From assembly GCF_025165815.1 (NCBI RefSeq), contig NZ_JAFFZE010000006.1:186001-250000 (forward strand): a stretch of DNA of 64,000 nucleotides. The letters run 5' to 3'. The stretch comes from Actinophytocola gossypii (GTDB taxonomy: Bacteria > Actinomycetota > Actinomycetes > Mycobacteriales > Pseudonocardiaceae). The notes beneath the pieces are model-generated. The model saw only the letters and a program-made list of their open reading frames with translations. It was not told the DNA's origin and searched no databases. Positions 10,645-19,373 of this stretch are shown here, in pieces; positions within the stretch are counted from its first letter, which is position 1; each line of letters opens with the position of its first letter. Both the position numbers and the translations under genes were made by a program.

Positions 10645-11520
10645 TCAGTGTTCGCCGGGTAACGCGAACATCCCGTCGACGGTCTGCTCGACCAGACCGT
10701 CGACCAGCAGCGAGTCGAGGCACCGGTCGCGCTGGCCCGCGTTCGACCAGACCACGTCCAGCTTCGCCTTCTCGACCGGGGTGTCGGTGCCGCGCAGCAC
10801 GTCGAGCAACAGCCCGCGCACCTGCCGGTCGGTGCCGGCGAACTTCTGCACCGGCTTGGCCGGACCCGCGTAGGCGGGCTTCCCGGCACGCTGCCAGGCG
10901 CAGTCGTCGAACACCGGGCAGTCCGCGCAGCGCGGCGCCCGCGCGGTGCACACGATCGCGCCGAGCTCCATCATCGCCGCCGACATCCTGGCGGCGTACT
11001 CGTCGTCGGCCGGCAGCAGCGCGTCGGCGTCGGCGAGGTCGCGGGCGGTGGACGCGGGCCCGGCGTCGCCAGCGCCGTGCACGGCCCGGGCGATCACCCG
11101 GCGCACGTTCGTGTCGACCACCGGGCAGCGCTTCCGGTACGCGAACGCGGCGACCGCCCTGGCCGTGTAGGCGCCGATGCCGGGCAGCGCGAGCAGGGTG
11201 TCCACGTCGTCGGGGACGACGTCGCCGTGCTCGGTGGCGATCGCCGTGGCGGCGTCGCGCAGCCGCAGCGCGCGCCGCGGGTAGCCGAGCTTGCCCCAGG
11301 CACGCAGCACCTCGGCCGGTGTGGCGGCGGCCAGCGCGGACGGCGTCGGCCAGCGGGCCATCCAGTCGTGCCAGGAAGGCTCGACCCGGGCGACCGGGGT
11401 CTGCTGGAGCATGATCTCGCTGACCAGGACGCCCCAGGCCGACGTGCCCGGCGCCCGCCATGGCAGGTCCCGGGCCCGATCGGCGAACCATTCGGTCAGC
11501 ACCCGGGCGTCGAGGCTCAT
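10645..11520 (-). CDS. mutY: A/G-specific adenine glycosylase MutY
   Basis: A 291-residue base-excision repair enzyme that removes A opposite 8-oxoG. Visible features: EIMLQQTPVARV near residue 40 (catalytic Glu and mismatch wedge), helix-hairpin-helix LPGIGAYTARAV near 115, catalytic Asp in VVDTNVRRV near 135, and the [4Fe-4S] set CTARAPRCADCPVFDDC near 190-206. The C-terminal recognition domain is short and lacks a full NUDIX-like domain, as is usual in actinobacterial MutY. The neighbouring carbonic anhydrase gene also accompanies mutY in M. tuberculosis (Rv3588c/Rv3589). Confidence 0.96.
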   Translation of the reverse strand: MSLDARVLTEWFADRARDLPWRAPGTSAWGVLVSEIMLQQTPVARVEPSWHDWMARWPTPSALAAATPAEVLRAWGKLGYPRRALRLRDAATAIATEHGDVVPDDVDTLLALPGIGAYTARAVAAFAYRKRCPVVDTNVRRVIARAVHGAGDAGPASTARDLADADALLPADDEYAARMSAAMMELGAIVCTARAPRCADCPVFDDCAWQRAGKPAYAGPAKPVQKFAGTDRQVRGLLLDVLRGTDTPVEKAKLDVVWSNAGQRDRCLDSLLVDGLVEQTVDGMFALPGEH

Positions 11521-11532
11521 CGCCGAAAGACT

Positions 11533-12024
11533 CTAGTCCACTTCGGTCAGCTCGGCCGTGTGTACGTCGTAGACGAAGCCGCGGACACTCTCGGTGAGCG
11601 TCAGGAACGGGCTGCGCCGCACCCGCTCGACCGACTGCCGCACGCTGTCCTCGACCACCCGGAACGCCTCGATCGCCCACGGCGGACGGAGCTTGGTGTC
11701 CTGCTCGAGCTCGTCCTTGAACTCGTCGTCGGTGATCAGCGACAGGCCGCACGAGGTGTGCTGCATGACGACGATCTCGCGGGTCTCGAGCTTGCGCTGG
11801 CTGATCGCGAGCGACCGGACGACGTCGTCGGTGACGACCCCGCCCGCGTTGCGCAGGATGTGCACCTCGCCGTGCCGCAGGCCGAACACGTCGAACACCT
11901 TGATCCGGGCGTCCATGCAGGTCACCACGGCGAGGTGGAGGCCGGGAACGGGGGTCGGCACCTGCGGGGCGCCGGTGTCGGTGCCCCTGGCGTGTCGGTC
12001 GAGCAGTTCGTCGATCGCACTCAT
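11533..12024 (-). CDS. Beta-class carbonic anhydrase
   Basis: A 163-residue enzyme that interconverts CO2 and bicarbonate. Zinc ligands Cys36 (in VVTCMDAR, with Asp38 and Arg40), His89 and Cys92 (in MQHTSCG) are all present. Length and motifs match the short beta class represented by M. tuberculosis CanB-type proteins (Rv3588c) and relatives. It is 12 bp upstream of mutY on the same strand, so the two may be cotranscribed. Cytoplasmic; no signal peptide. Confidence 0.95.
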   Translation of the reverse strand: MSAIDELLDRHARGTDTGAPQVPTPVPGLHLAVVTCMDARIKVFDVFGLRHGEVHILRNAGGVVTDDVVRSLAISQRKLETREIVVMQHTSCGLSLITDDEFKDELEQDTKLRPPWAIEAFRVVEDSVRQSVERVRRSPFLTLTESVRGFVYDVHTAELTEVD

Positions 12025-12192
12025 GTTCCGCTCCCGGCTCGCGCGGCTTGTCGGCTCATTGGATCAAGGATCGCGCATCGCCGGCAATATGGCATTGGTT
12101 ACCGCGCGCAGTCGTCTCACCTGCGACTATCCCTCGATCGGGGACACTAAAGATCCACGGAATCGCCGCGGGCCGGGGTTAGGTTTCGGGCC

Positions 12193-12912
12193 ATGATGGA
12201 ACCGACCGGTCCACTGCCCGCCGGCGTCTACTGGCGCCGCCGGGCGGTGGCGGCGGGTGCGTGCGTCCTCGCGGTGGTCGTACTGGCCTGGGTGATCGGC
12301 GGCTTCGTCGGCAGCGCGGACGACGAGCCGGTGCGCGGCACCGGTTCCTCCCGTGACCTGGCGTCGGCCCCCAGCTCACCGGCCGTCGGGTCGAGCCGCC
12401 CGGCCTCCGGCACGTCCGCGCCGGCCAGCGCCACCTCGTCCCGCCGGACCTCGCCGGCCCCGACCGTCACCCCGACGACGCCCCCGCCGGCCACGACGGT
12501 TCCACCAGCCCCGCTGAAGCCCTGCCCGGACTCGTCGATCAAGGTCGTTGCCAAGCCGGACGCGCCGAGCTACCGCGTCGGCGAGCGGCCGTTGCTGCAC
12601 CTGCTGGTGCTCAACGCCGGCAAGGTCCCGTGCACCAGAGACGTCAGCCACAACCTCCGCGAGCTGCTCGTCCACAGCGCGGACGGCAAGAAGCGCCTGT
12701 GGTCGAGCAACGACTGCTACCAGGAGCCCGGCACCGACCAGCGCGTGCTCGAGCCGGGGAAGCCGCTCACCTTCGAACTCCGGTGGGCCGGCCGCACCTC
12801 CGCCCCCGGCTGCCCGGTCGACCGCACCCGGGTCCCCGCCGGCACCTACCGCGTCGTGGGCAAGCTCGGCGCGCTCACCGGCGCCCCGACCCCGCTCCGC
12901 CTGACCCCGTAG
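12193..12912 (+). CDS. Conserved single-pass membrane protein with Ser/Thr/Pro linker (Rv3587c-like)
   Basis: A 239-residue protein with one transmembrane helix near the N-terminus (AVAAGACVLAVVVLAWVIGG), a 90-residue Ser/Thr/Pro-rich wall-spanning linker, and an extracellular beta-rich domain (CPDSSIKVVAKPDAPSYRVG and on) with four conserved-looking cysteines. The domain plan and position beside carbonic anhydrase and mutY match M. tuberculosis Rv3587c. The role is unknown; the C-terminal part resembles an Ig-like domain exposed at the cell surface. It starts ATG ATG at 12193 and is divergent from the carbonic anhydrase gene. Confidence 0.85.
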   Translation: MMEPTGPLPAGVYWRRRAVAAGACVLAVVVLAWVIGGFVGSADDEPVRGTGSSRDLASAPSSPAVGSSRPASGTSAPASATSSRRTSPAPTVTPTTPPPATTVPPAPLKPCPDSSIKVVAKPDAPSYRVGERPLLHLLVLNAGKVPCTRDVSHNLRELLVHSADGKKRLWSSNDCYQEPGTDQRVLEPGKPLTFELRWAGRTSAPGCPVDRTRVPAGTYRVVGKLGALTGAPTPLRLTP

Positions 12913-12916
12913 CGAA

Positions 12917-14017
12917 CTACGGGCCGAACCAGGGCTGCTCGGTCGTGCGGGGTGGGGCCGAGGTCGTGCCGAGGACGAGCTCGGTGTCCAGCGTGATGTG
13001 GCGCGGGCGGCTGTGGTCGGCGGCGCCGAGCAGGAGCTTGCCGGCGGCCCGGCCCTTCTCCAGCACCGGCTGGCGGATCGTGGTCAGCCCGACCCGCTCG
13101 GCCTCCACGATGCCGTCGAAGCCGGTGACGGTCAGGTCGTGCGGCACCCGCAGCCCGCGCCGCTTCGCCTCCGCCAGCGCGCCGAGCGCGAGGATGTCCG
13201 ACGTACAGATCAGGGCGGTGACCTCGGGGTTCGCGTCCAGTAGCTGCGCGGCGGCCGATTCGCCCATCGCCGAGCTGTGGTCGAACCGCTCCACCACCGG
13301 GACCCGCTCCCAGTCGACGCCGGCGGCCGCGAAGCTGTCGGCCAGCGCCGCGAGCCGTGCCCGCTGCACGTGGAAGTGCGCGGTCCGCTGCCGCGCCACC
13401 GACGCGAAGCCGTCGTTGCGGTCCCGCGCGAGCCGCATGCACAGCACGCCGACGTTGCGGTGCCCGAGGGTGATCAGCCGACCCGCGAGCTGCGCGATGG
13501 CCGCGTGGTCGTCGATCCCGACCAGGTCGACGCCGTCCACCCTGGGCTGGTCGCACACCACGGTCGGCACCGGGCGGGACAGCACGGCGGCCAGGTGCGG
13601 GTCGTCGTCGGGCACCGAGTACACGACGAACCCGTCCACGCCCGCGCTGTGCACGGCGGCGACGTCCTCCCGCTCCGGGTTCACCGGCACCAGGTGCAGG
13701 CCCTGGCCGGCGCCCTCGCAGGCGAGCGCGAGGCCCTCGAGGAAGCCGATCGCCGCCGGGTCGCGGAAGGCGTAGGAGAGGTTCTCGGTGAGCAGCAGCC
13801 CGACCGCGCCCGCCTTGCGCGTGCGCAGCGACCGCGCGACCGGGTCCGGGCCTGGGTAGCCCAGCCGGCGCGCGGTCTCCAGTACCCGCCTGCGCAGCTC
13901 GGGGGAGAGCTGGTCGGGCCGGTTGTAGGCGTTGGACACGGTGGTCCGTGACACGCCGAGTTCCGCCGCCAGCGACGCCAGTGTCGCCGGTCGACGTGCA
14001 TGCATAGGCCGGGCCAT
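12917..14017 (-). CDS. LacI-family transcriptional regulator
   Basis: A 366-residue repressor. The N-terminal helix-turn-helix is ATLASLAAELGVSRTTVSNAY (typical LacI headpiece), followed by the hinge RRLGYPGPDPVARSLRT and a periplasmic-binding-protein-like effector domain to the C-terminus. Its ligand is probably a sugar or nucleoside, but no sugar uptake genes adjoin it. ATG at 14017 is preferred; an ATG at 14005 is also possible, and a longer start at 14077 would add a tail outside the family. It is divergent from the zinc operon and convergent with the membrane protein gene, 4 bp away. Confidence 0.9.
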   Translation of the reverse strand: MARPMHARRPATLASLAAELGVSRTTVSNAYNRPDQLSPELRRRVLETARRLGYPGPDPVARSLRTRKAGAVGLLLTENLSYAFRDPAAIGFLEGLALACEGAGQGLHLVPVNPEREDVAAVHSAGVDGFVVYSVPDDDPHLAAVLSRPVPTVVCDQPRVDGVDLVGIDDHAAIAQLAGRLITLGHRNVGVLCMRLARDRNDGFASVARQRTAHFHVQRARLAALADSFAAAGVDWERVPVVERFDHSSAMGESAAAQLLDANPEVTALICTSDILALGALAEAKRRGLRVPHDLTVTGFDGIVEAERVGLTTIRQPVLEKGRAAGKLLLGAADHSRPRHITLDTELVLGTTSAPPRTTEQPWFGP

Positions 14018-14020
14018 GTG

Positions 14021-14038
14021 CTGACCGTAACGGTTCAG
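14021..14038. promoter_or_regulatory. Candidate LacI-type operator before the LacI gene
   Basis: CTGACCGTAACGGTTCAG lies 3 bp upstream of the LacI-type gene start. CTGA and TCAG flank a CCGT-A-ACGG palindrome, resembling the roughly 18-bp operators with a central CG step used by this family. It would fit autoregulation. This is an inference from symmetry alone. Confidence 0.4.
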
Positions 14039-14155
14039 AACCAATTGCAGAAGCCCGGCGGCACACGCCACATTCACCAGTTGGCGTGCGTCCTAATTCA
14101 CCCGGTAGGGGCACTGGTCGGCCGATAGGCGTCGTATAGTCGTCGGAGCGTAGTC

Positions 14156-14168
14156 GGAAACGGTTTCC
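14156..14168. promoter_or_regulatory. Candidate Zur box of the znuACB operon
   Basis: GGAAACGGTTTCC is a 13-bp palindrome with a single central base, located 42 bp before the znuA start and 15 bp after a possible -10 TATAGT (14135-14140). Actinobacterial Zur boxes have the form TGAAAATGATTTTCA (from memory). About 9 of 15 positions agree, including the AAA and TTT blocks, so a zinc-responsive repressor could act here. Confidence 0.45.
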
Positions 14169-14210
14169 ATTTCCATAGTCAACTGCGCATGTGTCGCTGA
14201 GGAGTGCCTG

Positions 14211-15257
14211 ATGAAACTGACCCGATCCGCACCCGTCGCCGGCCTGGCGCTGACCGTGCTCGCACTGGCCGGCTGCGGTTCCGACGACGGCGAAGGAGCC
14301 GGCGGCGATCCGGCGGCCGCCGACGGCACGATCACCGTGGTGGCGTCCACGAACGTGTGGGGGAGCATCGCCGAGCGGGTGGGCGGTGACGCGGTGAGCG
14401 TCGAGGCGCTGATCACCGACGCCTCCGCCGACCCGCACGCGCACCCGGACAAGCCGTCGGACGCCGCGAAGCTGGCCGACGCCGACGTGGCGGTCTACAA
14501 CGGCGGCGGCTACGACGAGTTCTTCACCAAGCTGGTGGAGACCACCGGCACCGATGTGCCGCGGGTCAACGCGTTCGAGCTGTCCGCCCACGCCGAGGAG
14601 GCCGGCCACGAGGGCGAGGAGGAGCACGCTCACGAGGGCGAGGAGCACGCCCACGAGGGCGAGGAGCACGCCCACGAGGGCGAGGAGCACGCCGAGGAGG
14701 AGCACGGGCACGGCCACGAGCACGGCGCCGTCAACGAGCACGTCTGGTACGACCTGGAGACCGTGCACAAGGTGGCCGAACGGCTCGCCGAGGAGTTCGG
14801 CACCCTCGCCCCCGACCACCGGGAGACCTTCACCACCAACGCCGAGGCCCTGGGCACCGAGCTGGACGACCTCGCCACCAAGGCCGCCGGCATCGGCGAG
14901 GCCAACCCCGGCGCGAAGGTCGTGGCGACCGAGCCGGTCGCGAAGTACCTGCTGGACACCGCCGGCCTGACCGACGTCACCCCGCCGGAGTTCTCCGAGG
15001 CCATCGAGGAGGAGACCGACCCGCCGCTGGCCGCCGTCGCCGCGACCACCGAGCTGATCAGCAAGAACCAGGTCGCCGCGCTGGTCAACAACTCCCAGAC
15101 CGAGACCTCGGTGACGAACTCCCTGAAGGACGCCGCCACCAAGGCCGGCGTGCCGGTGGTGGACGTGACCGAGACGTTGCCCGAGGGCGTGACCGACTAC
15201 GTTGAGTGGATGACCAGCGCAGTGGACGCCCTGGCGGGCGCTCTCGACAAGTCGTGA
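14211..15257 (+). CDS. znuA: Zinc ABC transporter substrate-binding lipoprotein ZnuA
   Basis: A 348-residue cluster A-I (ZnuA/TroA) binding protein. It has a lipoprotein signal with the lipobox LAGC (Cys about 19). Metal-ligand segments are SADPHAHPDKPSD, NEHVWYDLETV, and the later FSEAIEEETDPP. Between the first two lies a long His/Glu-rich loop (about residues 125-180) with repeats of HAHEGEE, the hallmark of zinc binders rather than Mn ones. RBS GAGGAG precedes the ATG. It is the first gene of a three-gene operon with znuC (overlap GTGA) and znuB. Confidence 0.95.
   Translation: MKLTRSAPVAGLALTVLALAGCGSDDGEGAGGDPAAADGTITVVASTNVWGSIAERVGGDAVSVEALITDASADPHAHPDKPSDAAKLADADVAVYNGGGYDEFFTKLVETTGTDVPRVNAFELSAHAEEAGHEGEEEHAHEGEEHAHEGEEHAHEGEEHAEEEHGHGHEHGAVNEHVWYDLETVHKVAERLAEEFGTLAPDHRETFTTNAEALGTELDDLATKAAGIGEANPGAKVVATEPVAKYLLDTAGLTDVTPPEFSEAIEEETDPPLAAVAATTELISKNQVAALVNNSQTETSVTNSLKDAATKAGVPVVDVTETLPEGVTDYVEWMTSAVDALAGALDKS
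14619..14693 (+). repeat. In-frame 21-bp tandem repeat in the znuA His-rich loop
   Basis: Three perfect or near-perfect 21-bp copies (14619, 14640, 14661) and a partial fourth encode repeats of EEHAHEG. Copy number can change without frameshift, which would lengthen or shorten the zinc-scavenging loop. Confidence 0.9.
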
Positions 15258-16108
15258 CCGTCGAGCGGGACGCCGCTCCGGGCCGGTCCGAGCACACCCG
15301 GCCGGAGTCGAGCGTGGTGTCGTTGCGCGACGCCACGCTCGGCTACGGCCGACGCGTGCTGTGGTCCGGCCTGAACCTGGACGTGGCGCCCGGCGAGTTC
15401 GTCGCCGTGCTCGGCCCGAACGGGTCGGGCAAGACGAGCCTGCTGCGCGTGCTGCTCGGCCTGCAGCCGGTGACCTCGGGCAGCGTCCGGGTGGTCGGCG
15501 AGTCGCCCGGCCGCGGCAACCGCCGGATCGGCTACGTGCCGCAGCAGCGCGCGATGGAGGAGAGCCTGGTCATGCGCGGCCGCGACCTGGTCGGGCTCGG
15601 GCTGGACGGGCACCGCTGGGGCATCGGCCTGCTCGGCATGCGGGCCAGGCGGGAGCGGGTCGACGCGGCACTGGACGCGGTGGACGCGCACGGTTTCGCC
15701 GACGCGCCGGTCGGCCGGCTGTCGGGTGGCGAGCAGCAACGGCTGCGGGTGGCGCAGGCGCTGGTCAGCGATCCCGAGGTACTGCTGTGCGACGAGCCGC
15801 TGCTGTCGCTGGACCTGGCGAACCAGCAGGTGGTCAGCTCCCTGATCGACCGCAGGCGCCGCACGGCGAACACCGCGGTGCTGTTCGTCACGCATGAGAT
15901 CAACCCGGTACTGCCGCTGGTCGACCGGGTGCTGTACCTGGTGGACGGCCGCTTCCGGATCGGCACGCCGGACGAGGTGATGACCGCCCGGACGCTGTCC
16001 GAGCTGTACCGCGCGAAGATCGACGTGGTGCGGGTGCGGGGGCAGATCCACGTGGTGGGCGCCCAGGCCGGGCTGTGCGAGCAGGACCACCACGAGGACC
16101 GGAACTGA
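15254..16108 (+). CDS. znuC: Zinc ABC transporter ATP-binding protein ZnuC
   Basis: A 284-residue ATPase of a metal importer. Walker A is GPNGSGKTS, the Q-loop YVPQQR, the signature LSGGEQQR, and Walker B VLLCDEP, with the switch His in FVTHEIN. The GTG at 15254 overlaps the znuA stop (GTGA), so translation is coupled. The C-terminal 40 residues extend past the ATPase core and end HHEDRN. It energises import through ZnuB at the inner face of the membrane. Confidence 0.95.
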   Translation: MTVERDAAPGRSEHTRPESSVVSLRDATLGYGRRVLWSGLNLDVAPGEFVAVLGPNGSGKTSLLRVLLGLQPVTSGSVRVVGESPGRGNRRIGYVPQQRAMEESLVMRGRDLVGLGLDGHRWGIGLLGMRARRERVDAALDAVDAHGFADAPVGRLSGGEQQRLRVAQALVSDPEVLLCDEPLLSLDLANQQVVSSLIDRRRRTANTAVLFVTHEINPVLPLVDRVLYLVDGRFRIGTPDEVMTARTLSELYRAKIDVVRVRGQIHVVGAQAGLCEQDHHEDRN

Positions 16109-16989
16109 TGGACCAGTTGTTCGACTTCGAGCTGACCGCCGAGCTGCTCGACTTCCCGTTCGTGCGGACGGCGTTGATCGCGGCCGCCATCCTCGGCCTG
16201 GTGGCCGGGGTGCTGGGCCCGCTGATCGTCAGCCGCAACATGGCGTTCGCCGTGCACGGCACCAGCGAGCTGTCCTTCACCGGCGGCGCCGCGGCGCTGC
16301 TGCTCGGCGTGAACGTCGGCCACGGCGCGCTGGCCGGCGCGGTCGTCGCCGCGCTGGTCCTCGGCCTGCTGTCCCGCCGGTCGTCGGAGCACGACTCCGT
16401 GATCGGCGCGATCCTGGCGTTCGGCCTGGGCGTCGGCGTCCTGCTGCTCTGGTTCTACCCCGGGCGGGCGTCGAACAAGTTCGGCCTGCTGGTGGGCCAG
16501 ATCGTCAGCGTCGACTTCGCGTCACTGGCCCTGCTCGGCGGCTGCGCGGTGGCGGTCCTGGCGGTGCTCCTGTTCATCTACCGCCCGTTGCTGTTCGCCA
16601 GCGTCGACCCGGACGTCGCCCGCGCCAGGGGCGTGCCGACCGGTGCGCTGTCCCTGGTCTTCGCCGTCCTGGTCGGCATCGCGACCGCCCTTGGCGTGCA
16701 GACGGTGGGTGCCCTGCTCGTCTTGGCCCTGATGATCACCCCCGCGGCGGCCGCCTGCCGCGTCACCGCCAACCCGCTGAAGGCGACGGTCCTCGCGGTG
16801 GTCTTCGCCGAGTTCGCCGCGGTGGGGGGCATCGTCCTGTCCCTGGCCCCCGGCGCCCCCGTGAGCGCGTTCGTGACGGCGATCTCGTTCTTCATCTACC
16901 TGGTGTGCTGGATCATCAGCCTCACCCGAGGCCGGGCGCGGCGCGGCGTGGCTAGTGCAACAACAGCAGTACCTGCAACTCCCCGATGA
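16108..16989 (+). CDS. znuB: Zinc ABC transporter permease ZnuB
   Basis: A 293-residue ABC-3 family membrane protein with about eight hydrophobic segments, beginning FVRTALIAAAILGLVAGVLG and containing the conserved LIVSRNMAFAVHGTSELSFTG loop region and TVGALLVLALMITPAAAA near the end. ATG at 16108 shares one base with the znuC stop. Its last 38 bases overlap the convergent DUF445 gene. It forms the channel for zinc import with ZnuA and ZnuC. Confidence 0.94.
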   Translation: MDQLFDFELTAELLDFPFVRTALIAAAILGLVAGVLGPLIVSRNMAFAVHGTSELSFTGGAAALLLGVNVGHGALAGAVVAALVLGLLSRRSSEHDSVIGAILAFGLGVGVLLLWFYPGRASNKFGLLVGQIVSVDFASLALLGGCAVAVLAVLLFIYRPLLFASVDPDVARARGVPTGALSLVFAVLVGIATALGVQTVGALLVLALMITPAAAACRVTANPLKATVLAVVFAEFAAVGGIVLSLAPGAPVSAFVTAISFFIYLVCWIISLTRGRARRGVASATTAVPATPR

Positions 16990-18157
16990 TCGCGCCGATC
17001 ACGGCACCCACCGCGATCAGCTTCCACTCGTCCTGCCGAAACGCGGGCCGCAGGAGCCCCTCGTACTCGACCCGACCCAACCGCCGAATCCGCGACGCGA
17101 TCGTGTCCCGCACGTCCAACGCCCTGGTCGCGTAGTCCCGCGCGGAACTGATCGCCCCCGGCAGGTGTCGCACGGCCCCGTCCGCCGCCGCGTCCACCAT
17201 CCCGTTGAACCGCTCCGCATTCATGAACGGCCGCACCGCCCTGGCCTGCTCCGCCACACTCTCCCGAACCACCCGCCGAATCCCGGCGAGCAGCCGGTCC
17301 GACCGGGGTCCACGCAACAGCCCGTCGAGAATGTTCGGCACCGTCATCACGTCCCGAGCCACGATCTCCGCGTACTGTTTGGCGACTTCGTCCCGCCGCC
17401 GCTGAAAAACCCCCTGAAAAGTGAACGGCCCGATCCGCCGCGCGGCCCGCGGAAAGAACACGAGCTTGATCGCGAGCCAGTCCGTCAACCACCCCACGAG
17501 CGCCCCGAAAACCGGCAAGACCCAGGCTTCCTTGGTGGCGGCCCACACCACGGTCTGCACCAGCCCCAACAACAGTCCGAAGTAGATCCCGCACCGAGCG
17601 ATGAACCCCATCTCCGGCCGAGAAATCTCCCGAACGAGCCCGATCAGCAACCGCTTGTCCCGCCCCATCGCGGCTACCGCCACCCGCTCGATGTCCAGTA
17701 CGTCCCCGATGTTGTCCCGAATCTCGTCCAGCACCCGCCGAACCAGCACCGGTGTGTCCGCCTGCGCCCGCTTCACCACAAGCTCCCGCCCAATAGGCGG
17801 AAGCGCGTCCCACACGCTCCCGTGAAACCGCCCAAGAACATCCCGAACAACATCGTCGACCGCGAGCAGAAGAGGCCCCTCAACCTCCCGAACCAACCGA
17901 TCAGCGTCCAGCCGGCCGAATATCTCCCGGGCGTCCACCAGCCGCCTGGTCAACAGATCAGCGGAAATCCGAATCATCCGATCGGAATGCCGAGGAACAA
18001 CCCCCTGCCACCCCAACCAGGGCTCCTTGATCCCCACGAACCGCAACGGCCGAAACATCATCTCGATCGCGGCCCGCTTGGTCAGATACCCGATGACGGC
18101 GGCGACCAACGGCATGGACAGGTAGACGGGCCAGTGCGCAACAAAGTCCCCACCCAC
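16952..18157 (-). CDS. DUF445 family membrane protein
   Basis: A 401-residue protein matching the DUF445 (YheB/YjiN-like) family: an N-terminal helix (WPVYLSMPLVAAVIGYLTKR), a long amphipathic helical region, a repeat of the helix pattern near residue 190-215 (PVFGALVGWLTDWLAIKLVFFP) and a C-terminal anchor (LIAVGAVIGAIIGELQVLLL). The function is unknown in the family. GTG at 18157 is the longest start. It overlaps znuB by 38 bases tail to tail, so neither transcript can have a private terminator there. Confidence 0.88.
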   Translation of the reverse strand: MGGDFVAHWPVYLSMPLVAAVIGYLTKRAAIEMMFRPLRFVGIKEPWLGWQGVVPRHSDRMIRISADLLTRRLVDAREIFGRLDADRLVREVEGPLLLAVDDVVRDVLGRFHGSVWDALPPIGRELVVKRAQADTPVLVRRVLDEIRDNIGDVLDIERVAVAAMGRDKRLLIGLVREISRPEMGFIARCGIYFGLLLGLVQTVVWAATKEAWVLPVFGALVGWLTDWLAIKLVFFPRAARRIGPFTFQGVFQRRRDEVAKQYAEIVARDVMTVPNILDGLLRGPRSDRLLAGIRRVVRESVAEQARAVRPFMNAERFNGMVDAAADGAVRHLPGAISSARDYATRALDVRDTIASRIRRLGRVEYEGLLRPAFRQDEWKLIAVGAVIGAIIGELQVLLLLH

Positions 18158-18208
18158 ACCGAACCCCTCGTCGACCGGCCCACAGTATCCCGTGACACAG
18201 TGTTTCTT

Positions 18209-19228
18209 GTGGGACGAAACGCGGACTCAATCCGCACCATGGCCGCCCTGGCCACCCCGATGGCCCTACGCGTAGCGGTCACCCTGAACCTGCCCGACCG
18301 CCTACGCGGCCCCGGCGCACCCGTCGAGGACCTGGCCCCCGAACTCGACGCCGACCCCGTAGCCCTCGACCTCCTGCTGGCCCACCTGACAACCCTGGGC
18401 ATCGTCGACCGCCACGGCGACACCTACCGCACCACCGAGTACGGCACGAACCTGTGCACCGACGCCGGCAACGGCCTGGCCAACCTCCTGGACCTGAACA
18501 CCGCCGGCGGCCGCGCCGAGCTGGCGTTCGTAGAGCTGGCCCACAGCGTGACCACGGGTCGAGCCGCCTACCCCCACCGCTACGGCCAGGACTTCTACGC
18601 GGACCTGACCGACCACCCCCGCCTCCGCGAGTCGTTCGACCACCAGATGACCCACCGAATCCGCGACCAGCTGGCCGAACTGGTAGCCACCTACGACTGG
18701 TCCCGCTTCACCACCCTCGTCGACGTAGGCGGCGGCCGAGGCACCGTCCTGGCCGCCATCCTCGCCGCCCACCCCGAGATGCACGGCCACCTGATCGACC
18801 TGCCCCCCACCGCCGCCGAAGCCCGCCACACCTTCACCACCCAAGGCGTCGCCGCTCGAACCCAGACAACCCCAGCAAGCTTCTTCGACCCCCTCCCACC
18901 CGGCGCCGACGCCTACCTCCTGCTGGACATCCTCCACAACTGGGACGACGAGCACGCCCACCGCATCCTGACCCGCTGCACGGAAGCCGCCGGCCCGACC
19001 GGCCGCATCCTGGTAGTAGAACCAGTAGGCGACCGCCACGCCGAAACCGAGTTCAACCTGGCCATGCTCGCGATATTCGGCAGCCGCGAACGCACCATCG
19101 ACGAGTTCCGCGCCCTCGCCGCTCCCCACGGCCTGACCCTCGCCTCGGTCACCGACCTGACCCACCAACGCTGCCTACTCGAGTTCAGCCCCGCGACCCC
19201 GGCCCCGGCAACCGCGGATCCGGCTTGA
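18209..19228 (+). CDS. SAM-dependent O-methyltransferase (plant-type/AdoMet_MTase_2)
   Basis: A 339-residue enzyme with a winged-helix dimerisation region (MAALATPMALRVAVTLNLPDRL onward is the usual opening) and a C-terminal methyltransferase fold. The SAM-binding motif is LVDVGGGRGTVLAAIL near residue 172, with ILHNWDDEHAHRIL downstream containing the catalytic-region His typical of small-molecule O-methyltransferases of antibiotic tailoring. GTG at 18209 was chosen; GTG at 18200 is also in frame. Its substrate is unknown; no polyketide or peptide synthase adjoins it. Confidence 0.9.
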   Translation: MGRNADSIRTMAALATPMALRVAVTLNLPDRLRGPGAPVEDLAPELDADPVALDLLLAHLTTLGIVDRHGDTYRTTEYGTNLCTDAGNGLANLLDLNTAGGRAELAFVELAHSVTTGRAAYPHRYGQDFYADLTDHPRLRESFDHQMTHRIRDQLAELVATYDWSRFTTLVDVGGGRGTVLAAILAAHPEMHGHLIDLPPTAAEARHTFTTQGVAARTQTTPASFFDPLPPGADAYLLLDILHNWDDEHAHRILTRCTEAAGPTGRILVVEPVGDRHAETEFNLAMLAIFGSRERTIDEFRALAAPHGLTLASVTDLTHQRCLLEFSPATPAPATADPA

Positions 19229-19373
19229 CGCGCACGAGAACGTCCGCTGTGCTGCATCCGCCTCCAGCGTTCCAACGACGCGGCCGGAACAAAGTGAGGT
19301 TCCCTGTAACGCGCACCTCAGCTCAAGCGACCCAACGAGCGGTGCCGCGACTGCGGCCCTACTGTCATACGAA

